DNA of 64,000 nt from Callorhinus ursinus (Eukaryota; Chordata; Mammalia; Carnivora; Otariidae): the NCBI RefSeq assembly GCF_003265705.1, contig NW_020312968.1, positions 8,693,834-8,757,833 on the forward strand, written 5' to 3'. Numbering within the stretch: position 1 is the first letter of the stretch; the number at the start of each line of letters is the position of its first letter. The notes under the pieces were generated by a model. It did not search any database. It worked only from the letters and a program-made list of their open reading frames with translations, and was not told the origin of the DNA. The translations under genes were made by a program, and so were the position numbers. Of the stretch, positions 23,101-33,765 are shown in pieces.

Positions 23101-23270
23101 GACAAGTCACATCTGTGTGTCTCAGTCTTCACATCTGTAAAATAAGGGAAGAGAAACAAGCCCTGAAATCCATCCAGGGGGTCGATGGAAAGAAAATGGT
23201 GTCTTTTAAAAAAATCATACAAATTTTGCGTTTGTTATTTTCATGAGTGTTTGCTTTATATATTTGTGCC
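20110..23270. other. Unique upstream flank
   Basis: AT-richer, mostly unique DNA without young transposons. It holds a CACGTG E-box at 20400-20405, a G12/G7 tract near 20943-20963, a MIR-like piece near 21010-21060 and a CA run near 21600. A MIR fragment lies at 23030-23160 (ATCTGTAAAATAAGGG). No gene is seen. Confidence 0.5.
23030..23160 (+). repeat. MIR SINE fragment
   Basis: GGCTTGGAATCAATAG through TCTTCACATCTGTAAAATAAG follows MIR order. Confidence 0.6.
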
Positions 23271-23274
23271 GGTT

Positions 23275-23292
23275 AATATGCATATGCATATT
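23275..23292. promoter_or_regulatory. POU-dimer (MORE) palindrome
   Basis: The 18-bp perfect palindrome AATATGCATATGCATATT contains ATGCATATGCAT (23278-23289), the exact MORE sequence on which two POU/Oct factors bind as a dimer. It lies about 0.8-1.4 kb upstream of the likely start region. Function is inferred. Confidence 0.5.
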
Positions 23293-23366
23293 CTGAAATG
23301 TTACATCTTCCAGAAGAATTAAACCTTTTATCAGTCATTCTCTCTTTTTAAAAAATTATGTTTGTT

Positions 23367-23580
23367 GGGGCGCCTGGGTGGCTCAGTTGGTTAAGCATCT
23401 GCCTTCGGCTCAGGTCATGATTCCAGCGTCCTGGGATTGAGCCCCCGCATCCAGCTCCCTGCTCAGCGGGAAGGCTGCTTCTCCCTCTCCCACTCCCCCT
23501 GCTTGTGCTCCCTCTCTCGCTGTCTCTTTGTGTCAAATAAATAAATAAAACCTTTAAAAAAATAAAAATAAATAAAAATT
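23367..23580 (+). mobile_element. Can-SINE, the only one between 15.9 and 39.2 kb
   Basis: Head GGGGCGCCTGGGTGGCTCAG, CTTCGGCTCAGGTCATGATT, CTCAGCGGGAAGGCTGC, CT-rich tract, AAATAAATAAATAAAACC and an A-rich tail. It sits under 1 kb upstream of the KLF9 promoter region. Confidence 0.95.
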
Positions 23581-23589
23581 GTTAAAGTG

Positions 23590-24060
23590 TAAAAAAATAA
23601 ATCATACAAATTTTTGTCTCCAGTTCATTGACGGTGGGTTACAGTAGCTTCAAAACAGAACTAAAATAACTTGCCTAGAATAAATTGCACTAGGGAAGGA
23701 GAGGAATGAAAAGGCATCACAGAAGCAAAGATGGGGTGTTTCCGTGTAGGAATAGTGAGCCATTAAAAAAGTCTGGTTTAATAGGAACTTTTATCAGCTC
23801 TACATTTTTCAGATGAATTAGTCATAGTCAATGCGCTAGATAGAAGGATTATTAAAAATCTGCCCCGAAGTATGCTGCATCCCCAAACTAAAAAAAAAAA
23901 AAAAAAAATGAAATGATGCTTTCTCATTTGTGTTTATTCTTGGGCAACTTGGCCTGACATATTCAGTTTAGGTTTTTTTTTTTCTTAAAGTATTGACTCG
24001 CATTTTATTTACTCATCACCCCTGCCCTTCCATACATATCTCACTTTTACTACCAGCCAC
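23590..24060. other. Proximal upstream DNA
   Basis: AT-rich with an A19 run near 23890-23908. No repeat or gene recognised. Confidence 0.4.
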
Positions 24061-24640
24061 ATAAAACACAAGGATGTGTCCAGTTTCACTACAGCTCTTG
24101 GCGTTTACAAATGTGGAGCGCTTGCTTTCGGAACGCCCTTCTGATTGGCTGGGCCAATGTCAGTGACATCAACCAACTTACTTTTGATTGGAAGGCTGGT
24201 TGCTGGGACTCTAGCGTTTGCAGGAAGTCACTTAACTGTTTGCAAGCTGGAAAACCGAATCTGAAGTTTTCTTTTGTCACGAGAACGAGCGCAAGTGACC
24301 GGGGAAGGTGTGTCTCCACGGCTCCGCGGGCGGGAACGCGAGCCAGGAGACCCGGAGCGGCTAACGGACCGAGAGGCGCTCCCGAGGATGAGCCGCGGCT
24401 CCCTTCCAGGCTCCCGGCTGTTACCCTTTTAAATGTCAGCGTTCGAGGCTGTAGGGGTAGCACGAGGCAGCGAAACGGAACAGTCGGATTGGCCGCACGC
24501 CTCAGTTCTAGACGCACCTCTCCACCGAAAGGCCGTTCTGACTGGCAGGGGGAGAAAGTAAACAGAGTTGAATCACCCTCCCCACTGGCCAATTAGAGGG
24601 GGTTTGGATTGTGACGTGATGGGATTCTGCGAAATTGTTA
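24060..24640 (+). promoter_or_regulatory. KLF9: KLF9 promoter region, CCAAT-box type
   Basis: Five CCAAT boxes in either orientation are visible: 24144-24148 (inverted), 24154-24158, 24187-24191 (inverted), 24488-24492 (inverted) and 24589-24593. A CRE-like TGACGTGA lies at 24612-24619. No convincing TATA box was found. The long 5' leader known for rat and human BTEB1/KLF9 mRNA would put the start near 24.1 kb, but the later CCAAT boxes would also allow starts near 24.2-24.3 or 24.65 kb. The start site cannot be fixed from sequence alone. Confidence 0.65.
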
Positions 24641-24888
24641 CTGAGCAAGAGAATGCCGGAACGGTGCGGACCGGCAAAAGCAGGGGCTCAGAAGGCGTCG
24701 GTGGACTGGGGGAAAAGTGTCTCTTAGACCTGGCGCTCGGTCCGGCCCTCGCCACCCGCGTCAGGGTGGTCGGGTGAATGTCCTGGGGCTTTGGCTCGAC
24801 GGAGAGGCGGCCGAGGGCGTGTACCTCTCTTGCAGTTTCCTCTCCCAGCGCCTCGGGGGCGTTTTCAAGCGAATAAACTTGCGGCCGC

Positions 24889-24894
24889 CACGTG
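24889..24894. promoter_or_regulatory. E-box in KLF9 leader
   Basis: CACGTG within CCACGTGTGG. This is the core for CLOCK-BMAL1, USF and MYC-class factors. KLF9 is a reported clock-output gene; use of this site is inference. Confidence 0.4.
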
Positions 24895-25038
24895 TGGCGT
24901 CTTTCCAAGGGAGCCGGCTTGGAGCGGCCGGCGCGCCCGTCGGGGGGATCGCGCCGGGCGCCGGGCGCGGGCGGCGGCGAGCGGCGGCAGCGCGGCGGAG
25001 CCCGGGGCCGTGGATGCTGCGTGCGGAGGCGCTGCCGG

Positions 25039-25046
25039 TTACGTAA
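25039..25046. promoter_or_regulatory. D-box in KLF9 leader
   Basis: The palindrome TTACGTAA is the consensus for PAR-bZIP factors (DBP, TEF, HLF) and NFIL3. It also contains the TAA stop codon of the 10-codon uORF that starts at 25014. Confidence 0.45.
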
Positions 25047-25221
25047 AGATGAGGGGCTGAGGTCGCCTCGCGCTCCTGCGAGTCGGAAGCGCCCCGCGCC
25101 CCCGCCCCCTTGGCCGCCGCGCCGCGCCGCGCTCGTCGTCCGAGGCCAGGGCAGGGCGAGCCGAACCACCGCAGCCACCGCCAAGTTTGGCCGCGCCGCC
25201 GGGGCTGCTGTCGCCCGCACC

Positions 25222-25726
25222 ATGTCCGCGGCCGCCTACATGGACTTCGTGGCTGCCCAGTGTCTGGTTTCTATTTCGAACCGCGCTGCGGTGCCGGAGC
25301 ATGGGGGCGCTCCGGACGCCGAGCGACTGCGACTACCTGAGCGCGAGGTGACCAAGGAGCACGGTGACCCGGGGGACACCTGGAAGGATTACTGCACTCT
25401 GGTCACCATCGCCAAGAGCTTGTTGGACCTGAACAAGTACCGACCCATCCAGACCCCCTCGGTGTGCAGCGACAGTCTGGAGAGTCCGGATGAGGATATG
25501 GGATCCGACAGCGACGTGACCACCGAATCTGGGTCGAGTCCTTCTCACAGCCCGGAGGAGAGACAGGATCCTGGCAGCGCGCCCAGCCCGCTCTCCCTCC
25601 TCCACCCTGGAGTGGCTGCGAAGGGGAAACACGCCTCCGAAAAGAGGCACAAGTGCCCCTACAGTGGCTGTGGGAAAGTCTATGGAAAATCCTCCCATCT
25701 CAAAGCCCATTACAGAGTGCATACAG
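25222..25726 (+). CDS. KLF9: KLF9 coding exon 1 (residues 1-168)
   Basis: KLF9 is a nuclear SP/KLF-family transcription factor that binds GC-rich BTE/GC-box DNA, mostly as a repressor, and acts in glucocorticoid, thyroid-hormone and progesterone responses. This exon starts at ATG 25222 in good context (GCACCATGT) and encodes residues 1-168 plus one base of codon 169. Residues 3-18 (AAAYMDFVAAQCLVSI) match the Sin3-interaction helix of KLF9/13/14/16. Residues about 87-128 are acidic and then Ser/Pro-rich. Zinc finger 1 is C145, C150, H163, H167. The exon ends at ACAG with donor GTTAGC, and Gly169 is split across the junction (phase 1). The reading frame is intact. Recognition rests on clear whole-protein identity to mammalian KLF9. 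Confidence 0.98.
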
Positions 25727-28499
25727 GTTAGCGGCGTCTCCCTCTCCCACCGAGCTCTGGGGTTAGTTAACCTTTGGCCGGGCAGTCTTTCTGGGCGTTA
25801 AGGACACCACGCTCGGCCTCAAGGGTGCCAACATTTTGGATAAGATGCTGTTTTAACTCTTTAAATGATTGAGCCGTGTAGAGACGGAAAGCTCCGTCTC
25901 GCCTTAATTGTCTCAGTCTCTAGAAGCCATGGAGAGCATGAACCTGGCAGGCAGAGTGAGCGCGGAGTGCCAGCCCCTGTGCGTGGCTGCGCGGGGAGTG
26001 GTGCTGCACCCCCCCACCCCGGCCCGCCCCGCCCCCAGGACTCCCGCACCCCGCGACCGTGGGGCCACCCCACCTGGGCAGGTGCTGCACTGGGGAGGTC
26101 AGATGGCGTATCTTTTATTTGATTCTCTTGAGGGATTGCAGCGAAATGGCCAAAACCTGGGGAGAAGCGGCACACTTCACGTGCAACCTTTTAAGGATGA
26201 CTAAGGACTCATTTAGCTGTATGCTTGCTACTTTTCAGGGCTTGCCAAGGTGGTTTTAAATTTGGCCAAGAGTCCCCAGGGAGGTTTAAAATAACACTGC
26301 TTCGGGCGGCAGAGGAATTTGATCAAGTGATGGTTGGTGGGTTAACTTCATGACTAGTTAGCCTTTTTAATGAGATTCCAAGGCTGATTCCCCCCCCCAC
26401 ACACACACACATGATTGGTGGCACCCTCTACCCTGAATAGTTAGCGGGGAGGTGTGGTCCTTGCCTGAGGTCAAGGCTTGGTAGAGAACGTGGGCCTGGA
26501 GGCCTCCTGGAAGGGTCTCTCCCAGGGAGACCAAAAGGCCGGCGCTGGCCCAAGGAATGTGGCCAGGAAGACATATGCAGTATAAAAACGGGCTTTGGAG
26601 GCTTACAGAGACCTTGGTCAGCCAATTCTGCTGGTTCTGTTTAACATAACTGAGAAAAAGTTGGAAAGGGCTGGGCCATGCTATCTCACCATCTTTAGTA
26701 AGGCTCTTCTACAACTGCTATTCTGATAAGGAAGCACAGGACCTGATCCTTTCATGCAACTTCTTTTCCTTCGACCCTCTGACACCATATTGAAGAGGCC
26801 GTTGGAGTTCCTTAGCCAACTATTGTCTTTTTGGGGTGTGATTGTTGGTACTTTAAAGATGAGGCCCTGGGCCTGTGGTTTTAAAATGATCATTGGTTGG
26901 TTTGGTTTTGCTTTTGAAAAGCAAGGCCACATAACTGCATTTCGGATTTTATTTCCTTTGGAGGGTGCTTCTTGTGGAGGCGCCTGCTGGCCCAGAACTG
27001 CAATGGAGTTCCCTGCGTGGTTAATGCACAATCAGGTTCTGTTTGGGGGTGTCATCTAAAGCTGCCCTCAAACAGCAGAGCTGGAAGTTTATATCTGTAA
27101 GGCCGTCGGGAGGCAGATGTGTGCCCGAATGGGGGGGATGTGACCTTTAGCGTGACTCCCCCGGGGTGAAGCAAGGGTGTATTAACCCGAGGGTGTTACT
27201 CACCAGCAGCTGTTGGGCGGGCCTGGCCTTGTCAGCCATGTTCCCCGAGTTCAGTGGCTCACAATGACACTCACTGCCACCTTGAGCAAAGGCACTTTCT
27301 CCTTCAGGGAGCTGCCTGGTTGGGCGGCCGGGGAGGCCTGCAGGGTTTCTGTGGGAGCTACCAGAGTCTTTCTGTCTTAGAAAAAAAGATTCCTGGAGTT
27401 CTGAACCATTCAGCTGAGTGATTTTTCTCGGGCATTTATAGAAATGGCTGCTTATGTGTGCGTGCATGCGTGGTGCTCTTTAATTCTCCATAAGGCAAGC
27501 CGGCTCAGCTGTTCCAGGAGAACCTTTTACACAGTCAGGAGTGGAAAACCGAGGGAAATGTTAATCCCATTTTAAATGCTACAGTCGGTCTTTTGAAACT
27601 AGTAATAGGGTGATAGCAGGTGTCTTGTTTATGTTTGGGGTCTCTGTAACACCAGGACACGGTTGAACAAAAACCTTGGCCTCTGTAAATATTGTGGGAA
27701 GCACACTCCTACTGAAGAAGGTATGTGTCAAGGATCCTCTTTAAATAAGAGACTTAGAGGTCTTGTGCATTTGGAAGTTGCAGTTTCGGCTTCAAGTTAG
27801 ATTGTCTTGGGGAGGGGGTGGAACTATGGGGTAAGGAACTTCCTGGGGTTTTTTGTTGTTGTTGTTTTTGTTGTTTTTCTTTTTGCTGGTATTAAATCCG
27901 GAAGGTGGACCTGAGATAGCCCTTGGAATGTCTGTATTCTGTGAAGATTTTAACAGCTAAAATTCCAGCCACACCCCCCTGTTCAGTATGGCCCAATAAG
28001 AGTCCTTCCTGCTGCTTGCTCATCTCCTAGAGCCTCCTCCAGCTCCCACTTCTGCAGACCCAGGGGCTTTAAGAAGTTGAGTCATTTAAACAAAATTGCA
28101 TTTAAGCCACAGTGCAGCTACATCTGTCGTGTCCTAAGAGAAAACAACGATTTTGAGTTGGGTTCTCCTTTGTCCTCTTGTCTCCTAGGTGGGAGAAACT
28201 TCAAGTTACTTCAATTCCAAGTTTGCAAACTAGAGGCCTGCCGCCGGGTTGGCTTCACAAATCTGTTCGGCATGGCCAACACAGAGTTAATAGAAAATGT
28301 AATTAGTTACGAACATCTGAAAATCCGAAGATTTGGCAGGAATCCAGAGTTCTGGCTTCTCTGGAAAAATCGATCGATCGGGCAGTACTGGGCCTGAATT
28401 CCTATCCAGCAACAATTGGCTTGAACTGATCATTTTTTACAGGGCAGTGTCCTTTATTATTTTAATCATTTACATCATCTCTGTTGGCATGTAAGTTTA

Positions 28500-28650
28500 C
28501 TACCCCTTCTTCGTCTGACCCTCAGCTTCTTAATCCACTGGGTAGGCTGTTATCACTGAACCTCCTCATAGGTTCTTGTGCAAAGATTAAATGACATAGA
28601 CAAAGCACCTAATATAGGATTCCACATACAGAAAGCCCTCAAGAAATTCT
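28500..28650 (+). repeat. MIR SINE fragment (intronic)
   Basis: GACCCTCAGCTTCTTAATCC through AAGCACCTAATATAGGATTC follows MIR order. Diverged. Confidence 0.5.
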
Positions 28651-29009
28651 GGATCTTATAGTTCGTGTGTAATAGAGAGGGATTTCTCCAAATCAGGAAC
28701 CAGGATAAACTTATTTTTGAGTAGTACGTCAGTTTACATTTTATAATACTACGCTCAATTTGCTTTTCTTCAGCCTCTGGGTCAGATATTCTTCCCCAGT
28801 AATGTACTTCTAACCTTTAAGCAATGGATCTACGGTTAATCTGAAAAATGCCGCATAGACATTCTTTCTCATTTCCAGACTTCTGGGACACTTTAGAGGG
28901 TATTTATGGTAACATTTCAGCTTCACAATTAGACCCATTACAGTACTTTGCCTGAAGACACATGGAGCATATATATATATATTTTTAAATGCAAGCAGTT
29001 TGAAGTTTA

Positions 29010-29135
29010 TCCTGTCACACCCCCCACAGACCCACACCCACATCACCACCATCACCTACGTGCCCGTGTGCACGCGCACACAGAAGTCCCCTCACAGCCC
29101 CCACATCCACACCCACACACTCCTCCCCCACCTTG
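29010..29135 (+). repeat. CA/CCA-rich simple sequence (intronic)
   Basis: A pyrimidine/purine-biased tract rich in CCACACCC and CACCACC. It yields proline- and histidine-rich frames that are not genes. Confidence 0.7.
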
Positions 29136-29855
29136 GAGCATATACCCCAAACTGGCTCCACAAATATGTGCTTGCTCTGCAGGCCTCCTGCCACACCCAC
29201 ATCTCCTCAACCACCCATGAGCACTAAAAAAAAAAGAAAAAAGTTTATCCTGTTTCCTGACTATGTGGTCACCTTGCACAGTTTTGGGGGGGGGTGTATC
29301 TTTGGGGGAAGGAAACAACGACATCCAAATTCTAGATCAAAATCTTCAGAGCCAGCTGGTGTAGACTCATGCTAGGCTGACATCCCAGTGATAGAGACCT
29401 TAGGCTTTACTCCCATGCCGAGTGCCATTTTACTTTCTTTTTAGAAGGACTCAAGTCAGCTCTCCCCAAGTGGTGACAACGGGTTGAGCTTGAGGACACT
29501 GGTTATATCACTCCAGTTCCACAGAAAAAGTTTTAAAAACAACACTTTTCTTTTTAATAGAGCATAAGGACATTTGTGTAAAATTAAGGAGACACAGGGT
29601 TGCAAAACCCCCAAGAGTGATTGCTTCTGTTTCTTCTTCCCCTGCTTGCACATTTCCCTGGGATACTTGAGACTATCTGGCAGAAGGGATCTGGAGGGCC
29701 CTCACCGTGGAAGGTCTCCTCCAACCCTGGAAATTGGTTTTCTGGCCTCTTACAGAAATGTCCATTCAACCAGGATGTTCCCTCCCTGAGACCAAAGGTT
29801 TAAATTTTTGCTAATACGGATGCCAGGCCTGCCCTGAGCCTCTTGTACTCTTCTC

Positions 29856-29886
29856 CTTTAATTACTGCAAAAAGCAGTAATTAGAG
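29856..29886. promoter_or_regulatory. Inverted repeat with paired TAATTA sites (intronic)
   Basis: Arms CTTTAATTACTGC and GCAGTAATTAGAG pair at 12 of 13 positions around a five-A loop. Each arm holds a TAATTA homeodomain core. It may be a homeodomain-factor site or a chance hairpin. Confidence 0.4.
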
Positions 29887-32800
29887 TCCACTGTTTGATT
29901 CAGGAGAGTCTAGTGGCCCTCAGAGGTGGGAGAAAGGACCCATTCCGTTACCCGGGAGGCAGGGGTTCAGGGACAGGGCAAGGTCTCGCTTTGGCTGCAG
30001 GCCCCAGACTGGGGGCCTCAGCTCACAAGTGGCCTCCAAGTAGGCTATTCACTAGCCGGTGTCCAGTCTCCGCCACTTTCTCTTCTCTTCCTAAGTAGAA
30101 GGGAGGCCCTGAGTGTGGGTCCTTGAGGAGACATTCTCTCTGCCCTGTTCTTTTTTCCGTAGGGCTCCCCAAGTGATGTGGATTGTTGTATTTCATAACC
30201 TGACACGCTTCATCCAAAATAGATTTACAGCTTAGCCTGAGTGGGGCTTGCTTGCACAAGTGATTGTTTTTTTACTTTATTCCCCCCCCCTGCCCCGTTT
30301 TCTCTCCCCTAAGGAGACTTCAGACATTTTTTCCCCATAATTGTCCTCCCCTCCCATGACGTTTTAATGCCACGGGAATACTGTAGAGCTGTTTGTATAT
30401 GTACCCCTTTAAAAGGCCACAAACCACAGGGCGATAGCTAAGACTTTTTTTCACCTGCCAAAGATCCAGTTTTTGCCCCCTTAGGGCAATATCCACCCCA
30501 CTCCCCAGTGAGACTATCTAAACACAACCTCCTGCACCGTGTTGGGGGTGGGGGGAATGACAATCTGCATGCGAGAAGAAGGCAAAGAGCTGCAAATGGC
30601 CTCTAGCTGTAGAGGATGTGAGGTTTCTAAGGGTCACAAGGATGGACTCCTGAAGGGAGTGCTTCTGGGCTACAGACAAGAGGCCAAAACCCCCTCTACT
30701 CCGAAGAATGATGGCCCCGGCCCCGGCCCCGGCCGCCCGAGCCCCAGCCGGCTGCTGGGATCAGCCCTGGGGATTGAGGCCTTCCAGGGGACCCAGCTGC
30801 TCTTTGTTGCCAGTCCCCAAGGTAGGGCCCATGGCTCCTCTTCCTCACTTCCCCTGTTCTCGCAGAGACGAAGTGGGGCTAGCCACCTTAGAAAATCTGC
30901 TGCTGCTGGCAAGGTTACTGTTTCACGACAGAAAATACACGCGGAGTAGAATTGCCGAACGAAAACACTATTCCCCTCTTTCCCCCTCAGATCTTGGAAG
31001 AGTGGTGAGGAGAGGGGAGGGACAAGTGGGGTCTGGGGTCGGGGAGGTGCTCGCGGAGCAAATGGAGAGCTGTTCTGATGGCAACACCCCGTTACCTTCA
31101 GACGCAAAGATGTAACCTGAGGGAAATGAGCCCTTGGATTCTGAACATAAGGGTCAGATTTACATTCTCGTCTCAATTGTTGACGCTTATCCCAAGAACT
31201 AGTCATTCTGCAACGTCTGTGGGAAATTCCCAGCTCGAACTTCCCAGGGAGAACTATCATATGACCTATTGAGAAAGCGGCTGACAATGGTCTTCCTTAA
31301 GAAGTTCATTGGGAAGAAAAGTGGGCGGATGGGTTCCGGTCTTCACTCTTCCAGGAGCTCCTGAAACAACCTGGTGTGTGCTGGTTAGAGTCAGCTTTCT
31401 GGGCCATCAGTGTGATTTCTGAATTCCTTATGGTCACTACCATTCTTGATTTAAACAAACAAGACAGAACCAGCTTTGTCATTTTCGTTAGTCTTGACTT
31501 CCAAATTTTTCGGGTTGTTTTTTTCCCCCTCCCCTTGGCTGTTCTAAGGCTTGGAGAAAAAGCTTGCAGCCCTCCAGGCCTCCCCCACATCCGACCCTCC
31601 CACCTTATCCTAATGTTTCTCCAGCAAGCCCAGCGCCTACTGAAGAACGTAAATTAGTGCCTAGTAATTGGTACAAAGGCACTTTCTGTTTCTATGCAAC
31701 AGGCAAAAAGGAGGGGCGACAGGAAGGGGAAAAGAACCCCACAGATGGTTAAAAGGGAAGAAATGGGATCCTCTGCAGTGGTCCCTGAGCAATCCTGGGT
31801 GTTGCTCCACCCCACTTTTTGCTGGGAAGCTAGTCACAGGCCTAGGCCTAGATCCAAGCCCTTGGTGGTGGCAGCTGTCAGTATCGGGGAATTTGGAGCT
31901 TGGAAGTGACCTTGAGGGGTCATCACATCCATCATTTTGCCTTTAGAGGAGGTCAACACAAGAGGGCGCCCCGGACTCTGAAGGGCTGTTGAAGACCTGC
32001 TAAAGGCCCGAGCTTGGCCCAAGTAGACTGCCTTCCCTCAATGTGAATTCTTTGCAGTTCTTTGCTCTGAATTCTTTCCCCACCCTCACGGTCTCCCAAG
32101 AATTCCAGTCTGTGGTTAACATTTTTAAAACCCTGGTTTAAAGAGCTGCTTCGCAGTAACCAAATTAACCAAGCAAAAGGGCAGAGGTGGAGTCAGCCCG
32201 GGGACTTCTGCCCTTTTACTGCGGGAGCAGCTCACTGTGAGCCAGCCCAAGGCCAAGTGCCAGGGAGATTTCCTACCCCACCCTTCCTGGAGCCCTCCTG
32301 AAACTTTAATACCTTTTTGGTGCATTAAGGCCAAGAGTAAACATTTGTCTTACCCTGGCCTCAAGCAGTCCCCTCAACAAATAATAGGACTCACATTATT
32401 ATTCATGGAGAATGCCCTCCCCACCCCCTGCCAAGGGAGTGAGGTGCATCCACTTTTTATGCGTGGGATCTTCCAAGGCATTCATCTCTGTTTGTGCTCG
32501 GAGCCCGTGTTTACGAAGGTGCACCCACAGGCTTCCCTTTGAATCTGGGTGCATCAGGAGGTATCTTAGCCTCTGGAGTCCTGAACTGTGAATGAACATC
32601 TGGATCTGAAATCCAAGGATTCTAGAGCTGCAAGAACCAGCTAGCTCACTGGCTAAGCCTGGGGCCACTGGGTGTACGCGTTTTTGTTTTTGTTTTTGTT
32701 TTTTTTATAAATAAAATGAAGAATGATCACAAATTTGAACAGGAGAATGGAATTCATCCCTGATTGAGCCTTTTTAAAAAGCGAGGACATTATTTACATA

Positions 32801-33179
32801 GATGAAAATAGAGGGGAGCTTAAGCCCTGCAAAATTAATGACAAGGATTTGAAATGCAGGCAGCAGTATTTTATATCAAACAAAGTGTGAACATTTTTCC
32901 AAGGCGAGTCTCTGTCGTTTTGGAAGTGAGTGCCTCCCAGAGTCAACTGGAACCAAAGTGGGAACCGGCGGGGCAGGCAACCGACAAAAGCTTTGCAGAC
33001 ATTTCAGAACTGGAAAGAATTTTATAGATCATCTTGGTTCAAAGGGAGGGAAAAGAAGGTTTCCCCAGCTTTCCCTTCCAGGGGACCAGCTTTGATGAGG
33101 TAGAGGCAGTCAGAAGAGTGTGTGATGGGGAGGCCAGCCCACTCTAAGGAGCTCGCAGGCAGGGCATCTCCAGGGGAGG

Positions 33180-33350
33180 CCTTTGTTTCAGTAGTGAGAG
33201 CAATCAGAGCATGGGCTTTGACTTCCTGCCTCTGCCACTCTCCCATGGTGAAAACTCTTTGAGCCTCAGTGTTCCCATCTGTAAAATGGAGTTCAGTGAA
33301 GTTGTTCTGAGACTAATTCAGATGAGGCGTTTAAAGCATTTTGGATGGTG
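33180..33350 (+). repeat. MIR SINE fragment (intronic)
   Basis: TTTGAGCCTCAGTGTTCCCA, CATCTGTAAAATGGAG and the following TTAAAGCATTTTGGATGG are MIR core and 3' part. Confidence 0.65.
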
Positions 33351-33604
33351 TCCCCCTACACCAAGAATTATAATTAAAAATAATTTATAGGTGTTGCCCA
33401 GAAGCCCTTGAGGTTCCTAGAATTTTTGTTTACAATGCCAGAGCAGTCCAGCAACAGCTCATTCTTTGAAAGAATATTTGTTTATCGAGTGACTGTTACA
33501 GGCAGAGGGCTGTGCTCAATGTTGAAAGCAGGCATTGTGAACATTGTGAATAATAGTAATAATGGAAATGTCTTAATATTAGTAGTAATAATAATAGAAA
33601 TAGC

Positions 33605-33765
33605 AATAACATCCAGCATTTATTACATGCCAACTTCTAAGCCAAGTGGTTTACGTACATTGTCAACATATAAACTCATGGAAGTCCTATGAGATAAGAA
33701 AGTACTCTTATTTTACAGGAGGAATTTAACTTGGAATCAGTTACCTTAGTCCAGGGTTACTCTGG
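33605..33765 (+). repeat. MIR-like fragment (intronic)
   Basis: CATTTATTACATGCCAACTT, ATAAACTCATGGAAGTCC and TTTTACAGGAGGAATTTAAC match the MIRb-type order. The AATAAT-rich stretch just upstream is simple sequence. Confidence 0.6.

Larger units (their letters stand above)
24111..25221 (+). other. KLF9: KLF9 5' UTR with multiple uORFs
   Basis: CpG-rich leader with upstream ATGs at 24111, 24157, 24388, 24433, 24619, 24653, 24778, 25014 and 25049. Another at 24074 counts if transcription starts earlier. Most open short frames: 14 codons from 24388, 10 codons from 25014 and 3 codons from 25049. The KLF9 frame has no upstream ATG, so none encodes an N-terminal extension by normal initiation. Translational control of BTEB1 by a long, uAUG-rich leader has been described in rat. 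An E-box (24889-24894) and a D-box (25039-25046) lie within this leader. Confidence 0.7.
24300..25730. promoter_or_regulatory. KLF9: CpG island over KLF9 leader and exon 1
   Basis: Dense CpG and G+C through the leader and first coding exon, highest at 24930-25220. GC boxes such as GCGCCCCCGCCCCCT-like sequence near 25090-25110 could bind SP/KLF proteins, including KLF9 itself. Confidence 0.8.

Noticed and set aside
24877..25221. In-frame 115-codon extension upstream of the KLF9 ATG
   Set aside because: The frame is open only because the leader is GC-rich. It has no ATG, and an in-frame TAA lies at 24874. KLF9 proteins start at the MSAAAYMDF methionine. Non-AUG initiation cannot be excluded but nothing here supports it.
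24573..25223. 216-codon minus-strand frame over the KLF9 leader
   Set aside because: Antisense shadow of a CpG island, with Ala/Arg/Pro composition and no recognisable family.
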